Positions 28,029 through 36,553 of a stretch of DNA of 64,000 nt are shown one piece after another; the stretch's first letter is position 1; each line of letters opens with the position of its first letter. This DNA comes from Mycolicibacterium novocastrense (GTDB taxonomy: Bacteria > Actinomycetota > Actinomycetes > Mycobacteriales > Mycobacteriaceae), in the NCBI RefSeq assembly GCF_001570485.1, contig NZ_BCTA01000027.1, positions 1 to 64,000 of the forward strand, read 5' to 3'. The notes below the pieces were generated by a model, which saw only the letters and a program-made list of their open reading frames with translations, ran no database searches and was not told where the DNA came from. Position numbers and translations under genes: made by a program.

Positions 28029-29423
28029 GTGACGCGCTACGTGGCCGTCGTGGACGACCTTGGTCATCACGGGATGGACACCCCGCCGCCGAGCGAGGAC
28101 TTCGGGCGTCAGCCCCCTCAGGACCAGGCTGCCGAGCAGGCGGTGCTCGGCGGGATGCTGCTGAGCAAGGACGCCATCGCCGACGTGCTCGAGAAGCTGC
28201 GCCCGGGGGACTTCTACCGTCCTGCGCACCAGAACGTCTACGACGCGATCCTCGACCTCTACGGCCGCGGTGAGCCGGCCGATGCGGTGACGGTGGCCGC
28301 CGAGCTGGACCGGCGCGGGCTGCTGCGCCGCATCGGCGGGGCGCCGTATCTGCACACGTTGATCTCGACGGTGCCGACGGCCGCAAATGCCGGGTTCTAT
28401 GCAGGCATCGTCGCGGAGAAGGCGCTGCTGCGGCGGCTGGTCGAGGCGGGCACGCGTGTCGTCCAGTACGGCTACGCGGGGGCCGAGGGCGCCGACGTCA
28501 ACGAGATCGTCGACCGCGCGCAGTCGGAGATCTACGACGTCACCGAGCGGCGCACGGCCGAGGACTTCGTGCCGCTGGAAGAACTGCTGCAGCCGACGAT
28601 GGACGAGATCGACGCGATCGCATCGCAGGGCGGCATCGCGCGCGGTGTGCCGACGGGCTTCGTCGAACTCGACGAGGTGACCAACGGCCTGCATCCGGGG
28701 CAGATGATCATCATCGCGGCGCGGCCGGGTGTCGGGAAGTCAACGCTCGGTTTGGATTTCATGCGGTCCTGCTCAATCAAGCACCAGATGCCCAGCGTCA
28801 TCTTCTCGCTGGAGATGAGCAAGTCCGAGATCGTGATGCGGCTGTTGTCGGCCGAGGCGAAAATTAAGCTGGCCGATATGCGATCGGGCCGGATGAGTGA
28901 CGACGACTGGACGCGGCTGGCCCGCCGGATGAGCGAGATCAGCGAAGCCCCGTTGTTTATCGATGACTCGCCGAATCTGACGATGATGGAGATCCGTGCG
29001 AAGGCGCGGCGGCTGAGTCAGAAGGCCGGCTTGCGGCTGATCGTCGTCGACTACATGCAGCTGATGACATCGGGCAAGAAGTACGAATCGCGCCAGCAGG
29101 AAGTGTCGGACTTCTCGCGAAGCCTCAAGCTGATGGCCAAGGAACTCGACGTTCCGGTGGTGGCGATCAGCCAGCTGAACCGTGGACCGGAACAGCGCAC
29201 GGACAAGAAGCCGATGGTGTCGGATCTTCGCGAGTCGGGCAGCCTGGAACAGGATGCGGATATGGTCATCCTTCTGCACAGGCCGGATGCGTTCGAGCGT
29301 GACGACCCGCGTGGTGGCGAGGCGGACCTGATCCTCGGCAAGCACCGTAACGGCCCCACGAAGACGATTACCGTTGCGCACCAACTGCATTTGTCGCGAT
29401 TCGCCAACATGGCCAAGCAATAA
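28029..29423 (+). CDS. dnaB: Replicative DNA helicase DnaB, intein-less
   Basis: DnaB is the hexameric 5'-3' helicase that opens the replication fork. The 464-residue product has the N-terminal DnaB domain (QAAEQAVLGGMLLSKDAI), a linker, and the RecA-like domain with Walker A ARPGVGKST, Walker B LRLIVVDYMQL and the H4 loop ISQLNRGPEQRTDKKP. The intein insertion point used in M. tuberculosis, between LRESG and SLEQD (29240/29241), is uninterrupted here. GTG 28029 is used; GTG 28041 is an alternative. Downstream lies debris of an intein-bearing copy. Confidence 0.97.
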   Translation: MTRYVAVVDDLGHHGMDTPPPSEDFGRQPPQDQAAEQAVLGGMLLSKDAIADVLEKLRPGDFYRPAHQNVYDAILDLYGRGEPADAVTVAAELDRRGLLRRIGGAPYLHTLISTVPTAANAGFYAGIVAEKALLRRLVEAGTRVVQYGYAGAEGADVNEIVDRAQSEIYDVTERRTAEDFVPLEELLQPTMDEIDAIASQGGIARGVPTGFVELDEVTNGLHPGQMIIIAARPGVGKSTLGLDFMRSCSIKHQMPSVIFSLEMSKSEIVMRLLSAEAKIKLADMRSGRMSDDDWTRLARRMSEISEAPLFIDDSPNLTMMEIRAKARRLSQKAGLRLIVVDYMQLMTSGKKYESRQQEVSDFSRSLKLMAKELDVPVVAISQLNRGPEQRTDKKPMVSDLRESGSLEQDADMVILLHRPDAFERDDPRGGEADLILGKHRNGPTKTITVAHQLHLSRFANMAKQ

Positions 29424-29511
29424 ACCTGGCCGACACCGCCATTACGATCCCCGCCCGCCACGCGTGCTACTGGTGTTCCAAGGGTCCAACACTGTTCGTA
29501 AGAGGCTAAGC

Positions 29512-29586
29512 GCGCTGGCGGAAGCTGTCGGTGGGCCGAGGTAGCTTCGATTCATGCCAGCTGTCGATGGGGATGCCGAATCCGGT
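29512..29586 (+). pseudogene. N-extein remnant of a second dnaB copy
   Basis: Read in the frame of the intein ORF, this stretch gives GGPR-stop-LRFMPAVDGDAESG just before Cys. It aligns with the dnaB segment RGPEQRTDKKPMVSDLRESG with one codon missing and one stop. The ESG|C junction typical of the DnaB intein site is kept. The similarity fades further upstream. Alone it would be weak; together with the intein and the C-extein remnant in the same frame it is convincing. Confidence 0.55.
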
Positions 29587-30897
29587 TGTGCCAGTGGGGC
29601 CGGGGACCGACCATGGGATCTGCAATTGCGGGTGACAAGGGCGGATAACGGCTATGACACTCCCCTGGAAGAGCTTGTGTATACGGGGGAAAGATCGATC
29701 CTGTGGTCAGTCGATGAAAGGATGCGTCTCGTCAAACGGCGCCTGAGTGGATCGATCTCAACTGGCAGGTGTGAGGCCTCGAGCATCAGATTGTCGTCGG
29801 GGAGAGCTCTAGAAGTCAGTTCGTCGCTGTCTGTTCGCAAGCTCACAGGTTGGTCGCCGATAGCCGAATTGGCGGTGGGCGACAGGATCGCGGCAGTACG
29901 TCGCCTCCCGCAGCCTGAGCAGACCACCCGCATGCACGATTCCGAGGTGATCTTATTGGCGCACATGATCGGTGATGGGTCCTGCGTGAAACGGCAACCG
30001 ATCCGATACGCGTCCATCGACGAGGCGAACCTTATGGCGGTTACCATCGCAGCGGCGCACTTCGGCGTGACGGCGATCCGCGACGATTACGCTGCAGCTC
30101 GTGCTACCACCTTGCGCCTTCCTTCCCCGTATCGCTTAGCTCGCGGCAAGCGAAACCCGATCGCTGAGTGGTTGGACACTCTCGGCCTGTTTGGTTTACG
30201 AAGTTACGAGAAGTTTGTTCCTGCTGCGGTATTCGCACTACCGGACGAGCAGGTCGCCTTGTTCCTACGTCATCTCTGGGCGACCGACGGGTCGGTGCGG
30301 TGGGATTCGAAGACCGCGCAGGGGAGGGTGTACTACGCGTCCACAAGTCGCCGGCTGATCGATGATGTATTGCAGTTGCTTCTTCGCATAGGCGTGCAAG
30401 GGAGGATCACTCGAACAAGCAAGGGAGGCTACCGTGATTGCTGGCACCTGACGATCGACAGGGCCGCCAATCAGGTCGCCTTCCTCAACAAGGTGGGAGT
30501 TCACGGCGAGCGGGGCGTCAAAGCAAAGGAGGTTGTGGCTCAGCTGCTTGGACGCGTGCGACGACCAGGCACAGACACCATTCCCGTCGAGGTCTGGGGC
30601 CACGTCAAAAGCCTTCTGAAAGAACGGAACTGGTCCGATCAGCAATTTGCGGTCGCCACCAATACCAGGTTCGATGGGCCGATGATGTGGACCCATGCGC
30701 CAGGGAGATCGCGGCTGCATCGGATATCCAACGTCCTCGATGATTCAGTGCTCCATGACCTGGCGACCAACGACGTCTACTGGGACAAGGTCGCCGAGAT
30801 CACGAGCCTCGGGTCTCACGACATTGCTGACCTGAGCGGTACCCAGGACTATCCGGTTGTAGTGCGGGGCGTATTGGTGCAACCTTTGGGCGACTGA
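29554..30897 (+). CDS. Free-standing, splicing-dead DnaB intein with homing-endonuclease motifs
   Basis: The 447-residue frame resembles the M. tuberculosis DnaB intein over nearly its full length (for example RADNGYDTPLEEL, TGERSILWSVDERMRLV, AVGDRIAAVRR, LFLRHLWATDGSVRWD, STSRRLIDDVLQLLLRIGV). Splicing residues are mostly lost: Cys1 is kept (C12), but block-B TxxH reads SSSL (89-92), and the terminal His-Asn plus nucleophile reads Val-Gln-Pro. Two LAGLIDADG-type motifs keep their acids (MIGDGS, D141; WATDGS, D245). It follows intact dnaB by 130 nt. ATG 29554 is only the first ATG in frame and has no good ribosome site. It may be a relic, or an endonuclease gene living alone. Confidence 0.8.
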   Translation: MPAVDGDAESGCASGAGDRPWDLQLRVTRADNGYDTPLEELVYTGERSILWSVDERMRLVKRRLSGSISTGRCEASSIRLSSGRALEVSSSLSVRKLTGWSPIAELAVGDRIAAVRRLPQPEQTTRMHDSEVILLAHMIGDGSCVKRQPIRYASIDEANLMAVTIAAAHFGVTAIRDDYAAARATTLRLPSPYRLARGKRNPIAEWLDTLGLFGLRSYEKFVPAAVFALPDEQVALFLRHLWATDGSVRWDSKTAQGRVYYASTSRRLIDDVLQLLLRIGVQGRITRTSKGGYRDCWHLTIDRAANQVAFLNKVGVHGERGVKAKEVVAQLLGRVRRPGTDTIPVEVWGHVKSLLKERNWSDQQFAVATNTRFDGPMMWTHAPGRSRLHRISNVLDDSVLHDLATNDVYWDKVAEITSLGSHDIADLSGTQDYPVVVRGVLVQPLGD

Positions 30898-30930
30898 ATC
30901 GGCGCGTGCGGGCGATGTAGCACGCAGTAG

Positions 30931-31002
30931 GCGGACCTGCCGGAGCAGTGCTGGGGGACGAAGGACACCGCTACCGTTGCGCATCAGCTACACCTGTCGG
31001 GA
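30931..31002 (+). pseudogene. C-extein remnant of a second dnaB copy
   Basis: In the same frame as the intein ORF, after two stops, this piece reads ADLPEQCWGTKDTATVAHQL followed by HLSG. It aligns with the dnaB C-terminal stretch ADLILGKHRNGPTKTITVAHQ plus LHLS (29322-29399), two codons shorter. The DNA match around accgttgcgca is plain to see. A stop follows at 31003. About a dozen codons between intein end and this piece are lost. Confidence 0.8.
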
Positions 31003-31177
31003 TAGACATATTCGGGTGTTATCGGCTAACTGCCCGCGGGGTCTACCGCAAGATCCGGTGACAGCTTGGCCTGCCAGTGTCACCTATTCCATCCAGCGGA
31101 CCCCAGTACGGCTGGATCGCGTAAATTCCTTGCCAGAGAAACGCAAGCACCTGACGCCGTATAAAACGAGAGCCATC

Positions 31178-31435
31178 ATGCCCGAAGATTCAAAAGCAGA
31201 CGTTCCACCGAACCACCTCTCCATCGATCCGCGCAGCGCCTTCTACAACGAAGAGGTGCTTCGCCGCGACGTGGGTATTCGCTTCAATGGCGTTGAGAAG
31301 ACCAACGTTCACGAATACAACGTGGCCGAGGGTTGGGTGCGTGCCGAAATCCCGACCGCGAAGGATCGCCGCGGGAATCCCATGGTCGTCAAGCTCAACG
31401 GCACGGTTGAACCTTATTTCCGCTCAACGGAGTAG
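31178..31435 (+). CDS. DUF3297 family small protein
   Basis: The 85-residue product fits DUF3297: PPNHLSIDPRSAFYNEE, IGIRFNG-type VGIRFNGVEKTNVHEYNVAEGWVR and a Gly/Asn/Val-rich end KLNGTVEPYF. The family is small, soluble and of unknown function. ATG 31178 is chosen because upstream residues in the frame have no family character. It follows the dnaB debris directly, which may mark the edge of the rearrangement. Confidence 0.88.
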   Translation: MPEDSKADVPPNHLSIDPRSAFYNEEVLRRDVGIRFNGVEKTNVHEYNVAEGWVRAEIPTAKDRRGNPMVVKLNGTVEPYFRSTE

Positions 31436-31775
31436 CGGACCTCGCGAAGCGAGCAACGCCACCCCTCGAGCAATCCCCGTGCCCTGGCCCACGCTCCCCG
31501 AGAGCACATGACGGACCACCCTAGGGCGCGAGTATGGCCAGACTCGAAGCACGGCGAGCGGGTATCAGAGCCGCGGCGCGAGCGGCAGTTCGGCTCGCCG
31601 CTGAAATGGCGGCGCTTGGCGGGCCGATCTTGTCCTCGACTCTGCGAGCCAGCAGCGCGATGTCGCCGCCGGCCGCATCTACCACGCAATCAGCAGGCGT
31701 TTTTGGGACTCTCGTTAACTTCATGGGAGAGGACGGCCTTGCGGCCGTGCGAAATCTCCGTGTGGAACCGTGGAG
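31436..31775. other. Gap without a supported gene
   Basis: Short open frames exist on both strands (for example 31534-31785 plus, 31521-31724 minus), mostly Ala/Arg-rich as expected for GC-rich noncoding DNA. None has a convincing ribosome site or family motif. The stretch may be decayed coding sequence. Confidence 0.5.
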
Positions 31776-32603
31776 CTACCGCTGAGACCTATCGAGCATT
31801 TCGTAAGTGTGCTGCCACAGCACCTTTCGTAGCTCTACATCATCGGCGGCGCGGTGCGTCTTAGCGACCCGTCGTTTGCGGAAGTGCTCGCCCGAAGGCC
31901 AATCAACACCAGGGGCTGAGTCCGCCAACCATACGAGGGTGTCTGCGCCCTGCTCGGGGGTGCGTAAGAGCTTCCGCAAGGGCGAGTGGAAGACGGCGCG
32001 CATGACCGCCGTCGAATCGTTGGCGAAGTTTGACGCCACCGACCCCGGTTCGAAGGATGCCGCGGCGAGCCCGGCCGATCGATACCTGCGGTGAAGTTCG
32101 CGGGTGAACAACACATTCGCGAGCTTGGTTTCCGAATAGGCATGCAATGGACGAAACCGCTTCTCCCCGTTCAGATCAGCGACGTGCAGCTGCACCAAAC
32201 GCGCGGCACTGCTCGATGTAGCGATCACAGCCGCCTTGGATTCGATCAAACGATCCAGGAGAAGACGTGTGAGCAGAGCGGGCGCCAAGTGATTCACTTG
32301 GAGAGTGCGTTCGTAACCATCACGGGTCAGCTGACGCGCGCCGCTGAGTTGAAGTCCGGCGTTGTTGCACAGCACATCGATCTTGTCGTAGCGGTTCAAA
32401 AGCTCTGCCGCCAGACCGCGGACGTCGTCCAGACTGTCGAAATCACAGCAGTGATGCGGTGCCCCGACTTCGGCCGCTACTGCCTCAGTCTTCTCCCGGG
32501 ATCGCCCGACGATGACCGTCGTGTGTCCACGAGAAGCCAGCACCTGGGCCGCAGCACGCCCGACCCCGTCGCTCGCGCCCGTGATGACGATCGTCTTGCC
32601 CAC
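31776..32603 (-). CDS. Short-chain dehydrogenase (retinol dehydrogenase-like)
   Basis: This 275-residue SDR has TGASDGVG near residue 8, CNNAGLQLSG, the catalytic Ser in ATSSSAARL and YSETK. The ARQLTRDGYERTLQVNHLAP segment and C-terminal region resemble the retinol dehydrogenase/WW-oxidoreductase-like SDRs. The substrate is unknown. It stands alone on the minus strand, downstream of the broken methyltransferase gene in the same direction. Confidence 0.9.
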   Translation of the reverse strand: MGKTIVITGASDGVGRAAAQVLASRGHTTVIVGRSREKTEAVAAEVGAPHHCCDFDSLDDVRGLAAELLNRYDKIDVLCNNAGLQLSGARQLTRDGYERTLQVNHLAPALLTRLLLDRLIESKAAVIATSSSAARLVQLHVADLNGEKRFRPLHAYSETKLANVLFTRELHRRYRSAGLAAASFEPGSVASNFANDSTAVMRAVFHSPLRKLLRTPEQGADTLVWLADSAPGVDWPSGEHFRKRRVAKTHRAADDVELRKVLWQHTYEMLDRSQR

Positions 32604-32682
32604 GGCCTCGACGATACGTCGACCACGAAGGGCGCAGGACTGTCTAACTCGGCGGTCGGTCCAGCGATATGGGCTGCACCCT

Positions 32683-33770
32683 TCACGCCTTCTCGGCCTC
32701 GATGAGGTCGTGCGGGACGACCGAGAACGTCCGGCCGGTCGGCCTCAGACCGGCGCCGGTGAGGAGGGCCGACAATTCGGCGAGCGAACGCAGACGTCCG
32801 CCGTCTCGTTGGGTCAACGTGTGCAGATCGAGAAGCGGCGAAAACGGGTTCGGGCGATTGGGTTCCTGAAGGTATTCGACCACCACCAGCTTGCTCCCTC
32901 GGGGCATGCTCGCCGCCACCGCGGCAAGAATCTCTGCGCAGCGTTCGTCGTCCCAGTCGTGCAGCACATCCTTGAGCAGATAGACGTCAGCGGTGGCGCT
33001 GATGGTGCCGAAGATGTCGCCCTCGACACGGTCGATGCGATCAGCCAGGCCGCGCTCGGCGAGGAAACTTTCGGCTTCGGCGATCATCCCTGCACTGTCG
33101 ACCAATATCCCGCGCAGGTTCGCGCGCGATTCCGCCACGATCACCGACAGCAGCGTGCCGATGCCGCCGGCGACATCGCACACCACAGCACCGTCCGGCC
33201 ACGGGTAGACCCGCGCGATGGCGCGGGCGCTGATCTCGGTGGCTTGCCGCATCGTCGACGCGAAGAGCGTTGCTCGTCGGGATGGGCGGCGAACCACTCC
33301 CATACCGACATCCCGTGTACGAGCTCGAAAGCGCTTCGGCCGCTTCGCACACTGGCGGCAAGGCCGCCCCATGCATCCACGGTCGACCGCATCCCCTTGT
33401 AGCGCATCCACGCCCGCAGCGAAGAAGGATGGTCGCTGCGCAGCACCGCCCCGGTGCGGGTCAGCTTCACCGCGCCCGTGCGGTGATCCATCGTGCAAAG
33501 GCCGCATCCGACCGCGCCGCGCAGCAGGCGGTGAGTGGTGTCTTCATCGCAGTCAATTCGGGCGGCGATCTCGTGCGCGCTCTTCGGCCCATCGGCGAGC
33601 ACATCGGCGATCCCGAGTTCGGCGATGGTTGCGGCGATCTGGACACCGCCGACGCCTTCGCCGAGATCCAGCATCGCGATCTGAGGCGGCACCAAAAGGT
33701 CGGCGAGCTGTTTGAGTCTGCGTCGCAGAGCCAGCGTGGCCAGCACTACGGGCAGTGGCGTCGACGGCAT
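32683..33770 (-). pseudogene. O-methyltransferase gene broken by a frameshift
   Basis: The N-terminal half (ATG 33770) has the winged-helix dimerisation domain of plant-type or polyketide O-methyltransferases (AARIDCDEDTTHRLLRGAV) up to VWEWFAAHPDEQ. The frame then changes near 33270-33275, and the other frame carries on with ATLFASTMRQATEISARAI, the SAM-binding VCDVAGGIGTLLSVI and LKDVLHDWDDERC to stop 32683. Adding one G in GAG(G)CAACG would restore a single protein of about 362 residues. It is either a real inactivating deletion or a sequencing error. Confidence 0.85.
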
Positions 33771-34086
33771 CCGTGCAGGTTAGCCATCCAGGCGGATTCT
33801 CAATCCCGCTTTCTAGCGTCACCGCGGGAGGGAAACACACAGGTGCCCCCGCGGGCAGTTCGGCGGATGCACTGCCGGGCGTCTGCTCGGCGGCATTGCG
33901 AAAGCTGTTCTCTCAAAAGGAGATTCGGACCGACACGACCGACCGAGAGCCTTCGGTGAGATCCCGGGATCCGCACTCCGCAGAATCGCTCTCACCTCCA
34001 GGATAAGGCCTGATAGGGGGCTTGTGGCAAGGCCCGGGTGGTGCTGCATGCTGGGATGTCTCAGCAGTACGTCCGAAGGACTTCAG
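33771..34086. other. Intergenic region between the methyltransferase pseudogene and arr
   Basis: No gene is supported. The notable element is a perfect 12-bp palindrome, GATCCCGGGATC, at 33960-33971, which could be an operator for arr. An AAGGA ribosome site for the arr start lies at its right end. Confidence 0.45.
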
Positions 34087-34509
34087 GTGTCCAAACAGAT
34101 TGATGACGGCCCGTTCTTCCACGGCACGATCGCGAAGCTGAGTGTCGGTGAGTTCCTCACCGCGGGGCATCGATCAAACTACCGTCCCGAGATCGTGATG
34201 AACCACATCTACTTCACCGCTCTCGTTGAGGGAGCCGGCCTTGCCGCGGAGATCGCCGCGGAACTCGCCGAGGGGCAAGCACTTCCGAGGGTGTACGAAG
34301 TAGAGCCGACCGGAGAGTTCGAGAATGACCCGAACGTGACGGACAAGAAGTTCCCCGGCAACCCGACTCGGTCCTACCGCAGTACAGCCCCACTGCGGAT
34401 CGTCGGCGAGATCACTGAGTGGACGCGACTGACCCCTGAACAGTTGCAGACGTGGCGCCACCGACTGTCTGCGCTTCTCTCAAACGACGATGCGGAGATC
34501 CTGAACTGA
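34087..34509 (+). CDS. arr: Rifamycin NAD-dependent ADP-ribosyltransferase
   Basis: The 140-residue product matches Arr, which inactivates rifampicin by ADP-ribosylating its C23 hydroxyl. Visible are FFHGTIAKL with the NAD-binding His, LTAGHRSNY, NHIYFTA and the signature VYEVEPTGEFENDPNVTDKK followed by FPGNPTRSYR. GTG 34087 with AAGGA upstream gives the usual family length. The gene predicts intrinsic rifamycin resistance, as in M. smegmatis. It sits alone in the accessory stretch. Confidence 0.93.
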   Translation: MSKQIDDGPFFHGTIAKLSVGEFLTAGHRSNYRPEIVMNHIYFTALVEGAGLAAEIAAELAEGQALPRVYEVEPTGEFENDPNVTDKKFPGNPTRSYRSTAPLRIVGEITEWTRLTPEQLQTWRHRLSALLSNDDAEILN

Positions 34510-34645
34510 GAAGACCGCCGTCACCACTTTCTACGTCGCCGCACCAAGCCCTCGGCCGCTCACCGACGTCCTGCACGCCGGCGCTGCGCTGCGCGGTACC
34601 TGCTCGTACGCCGCTACTTCGATTCGAATCGGGTAGCCGGCCAAC

Positions 34646-35113
34646 CTACGTCTGCCGAGCGCGCACGCCCAACACTGGCTGGCGGCGGCCGCCGGCGTTG
34701 AACTCCGGGCACCAGGGGGAGTGGCCGCGCTCATCGAGCCACGCGATCTGCAGGGCCCGCACGTCGGGTCCGTACAGTTCCACCGCCAGACACATATGCA
34801 CGTCTGGTTGCGCGACCGCGACGAACTCGGCGCGCCAGCCGTCGGGCAACTCCATCGTGTCGCCGGGTGCCGGCACCCGGGAGCGGATCATGTAGTCGGC
34901 CACCGTGTTGAGCACCCTCGCCGCTTGCCGGGGTGCCAACGCGGTCACCAACAGCTCCGGCAGCCCGGCTCCGTGCAGCCCGATGGTGTAGGCGAACGGG
35001 GTCGGCTCGTCCTCGACGTATTGCACGGCCCAGCCGTGCTCAGAAATCTTTCGTCGGAGCACGTCGTGGTAGTCGGCACGGGTGGCCTCCGGGTGATCGC
35101 ATTGCCAGCACAT
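34646..35113 (-). CDS. DUF4262 domain protein
   Basis: The 155-residue product has the DUF4262 pattern: ISEHGWAVQYVEDEPTPFAYTIGLHGAGLPEL in outline (residues 23-54), then LPDGWRAEF and AWLDERGHSPWCPEF. A Cys pair opens the protein (MCWQCDHPEA). The family is often found in actinobacteria and has no known function. ATG 35113 has AAAGGAGCC just upstream. Confidence 0.88.
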   Translation of the reverse strand: MCWQCDHPEATRADYHDVLRRKISEHGWAVQYVEDEPTPFAYTIGLHGAGLPELLVTALAPRQAARVLNTVADYMIRSRVPAPGDTMELPDGWRAEFVAVAQPDVHMCLAVELYGPDVRALQIAWLDERGHSPWCPEFNAGGRRQPVLGVRARQT

Positions 35114-35227
35114 CTTGGCTCCTTTCCGTCGCTGCCCTCACCTTCCTCTCGAGGTCCGACAACCTGCCTGCGTGTCGACTTGCTGTAACCGCCAGACCCG
35201 CAAGGCGGTCATCGCCGTCGGCGGCGT

Positions 35228-35310
35228 CCACGAGCCGCGCAGCCATCGCGCTGACGATGCCGGTGCTCGAGAAGTGGCGGGCCTTCAGGAAGGAAGCGGC
35301 GTCAGATTGA
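35228..35310 (+). pseudogene. Truncated copy of the MPVLxKWR small-protein gene
   Basis: ATG 35257 starts MPVLEKWRAFRKEAASD and then stops. Both the DNA before it and the first codons resemble the intact gene at 53779 (MPVLTKWRIFERED); the DNA match reaches back about 30 nt upstream of the ATG (compare 53744-53801). The rest of the protein is missing. Confidence 0.5.
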
Positions 35311-35398
35311 CCGACGAGTAGACATCGTCGGTGTGAGTTCATAACCTGTCCGAGACAAAACGTGGCCGGACCGGGATGGGTCCCTGCAACGAAGGATC

Positions 35399-36541
35399 GT
35401 GACAATCCGAATGGGTCGGGTGCGCCGTTTACTCCCGCGGATGGCGGGCGGCGTCGCAACCGCAGTCCTGGCGCTGGCTCTGTCACTGGCAGGCCACGTG
35501 GTGGCAGACCCGGCGGATGACGCACTGGCCAAACTCAACGAGTTGTCGGCTCAGGCGCTGGAGACCCGCGAGGCCGTCACCGCCGCCCAACACGATGTCG
35601 ACTCACGAATGGCTGCCCAGAAGGCGGCCGAAGACCGCCACCGCACCGACCTTGATGCCCTCGCAGCCGCGAACTCCCAGCTAGCGCCGTACCAGGCGGC
35701 AGTCGACCGCATCGCGGCGATGGACTACATGAGTGGCCGCAACGGCCAGGCAGCGGCGCTGCTGACCGCATCCTCGCCGCAGCAATTGCTCGACAAGCTG
35801 ACGCTGCAGCGGGTGGTCGGCGCCACGACGGCTGAGCAGATGAAGGCGTTCCACGCCGCACGCGAGCGCGCCCAGACCGCCGCCCAGGCTTCCGAAAAGT
35901 CGGCAGCGGACGCCCGCGCCGCGGCCGAGCAGGCCGCTGCGGTCCGCGCGGACCTGCAGGCCAAATGGAATGACCTGCTGCGCAAGATCGCCGCCGCCGA
36001 GGCGCAGTACGCGGCGTTGACACCGCAGCAGCAAGCGGTCATCGACAACGCGGTCCCGCCACCAGCAGCGCCCCCGCCCCCGCCGCCCGCTGCGCCCGCA
36101 CCGCCGGACCCGGCGATACTCGCGATGCCCGGCCAGCCGCCCGTCGACCCCGCTCAAGCCCTGGCTGCCGCGCGCGTCGACGTCCCGGAGGCACTGCCCG
36201 TCGGTGTCGCGAACGAGGCCGGGCTACAGGTCAACACCGTCCTTGCCGCCCGGGCGATCAGCGCGAAATATCCTCAGATCGCCGACATCGACGGCGTTCG
36301 GCCCGACTCGAAGCCGTGGCATCCGAGCGGCCTGGCGATCGACGTGATGATCCCCAATCCCGAGAGCGCCGAGGGCATCGCCCTCGGTGACGCGATCCGT
36401 GACTTCATGCTGAGCAACGCGAGCCGATTCGGGCTCCAAGACGTCATCTGGCGCGGCACCTACTACACGCCCAGCGGTCCGGCGGGCTCAGGTTACGGCC
36501 ACTACGACCACGTGCACGTCACCACGACGCCGCGCCGCTGA
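35399..36541 (+). CDS. Secreted coiled-coil protein with a RipA-like N-terminus
   Basis: The 380-residue protein has a signal peptide (LPRMAGGVATAVLALALSLAGHVVADPA), a long Ala/Gln-rich coiled coil (about 40-215) like the N-terminal part of NlpC/P60 hydrolases such as RipA, a Pro-rich hinge (220-245), and a C-terminal domain with DIDGVRPDSKPWHPSGLAID, VIWRGTYYTPSG and GHYDHVHV. This last domain resembles the ARB_07466-type domain of actinobacterial wall proteins; its HPSG...D and HYDHVHV parts recall metal-site motifs of LAS peptidases. A role in the cell wall is inferred. It converges with the DUF1906 gene. GTG 35399 is tentative; ATG 35411 is possible. Confidence 0.82.
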   Translation: MTIRMGRVRRLLPRMAGGVATAVLALALSLAGHVVADPADDALAKLNELSAQALETREAVTAAQHDVDSRMAAQKAAEDRHRTDLDALAAANSQLAPYQAAVDRIAAMDYMSGRNGQAAALLTASSPQQLLDKLTLQRVVGATTAEQMKAFHAARERAQTAAQASEKSAADARAAAEQAAAVRADLQAKWNDLLRKIAAAEAQYAALTPQQQAVIDNAVPPPAAPPPPPPAAPAPPDPAILAMPGQPPVDPAQALAAARVDVPEALPVGVANEAGLQVNTVLAARAISAKYPQIADIDGVRPDSKPWHPSGLAIDVMIPNPESAEGIALGDAIRDFMLSNASRFGLQDVIWRGTYYTPSGPAGSGYGHYDHVHVTTTPRR

Positions 36542-36553
36542 CCGCGACAACGG

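Noticed and set aside
28029..29423. Intein inside dnaB
   Set aside because: The helicase reads through LRESGSLEQDAD without interruption; the intein sequence is downstream of the gene.
31534..31785. Possible 83-residue gene
   Set aside because: Ala/Arg-rich, no ribosome site, no family; a minus-strand frame over the same DNA is equally open.
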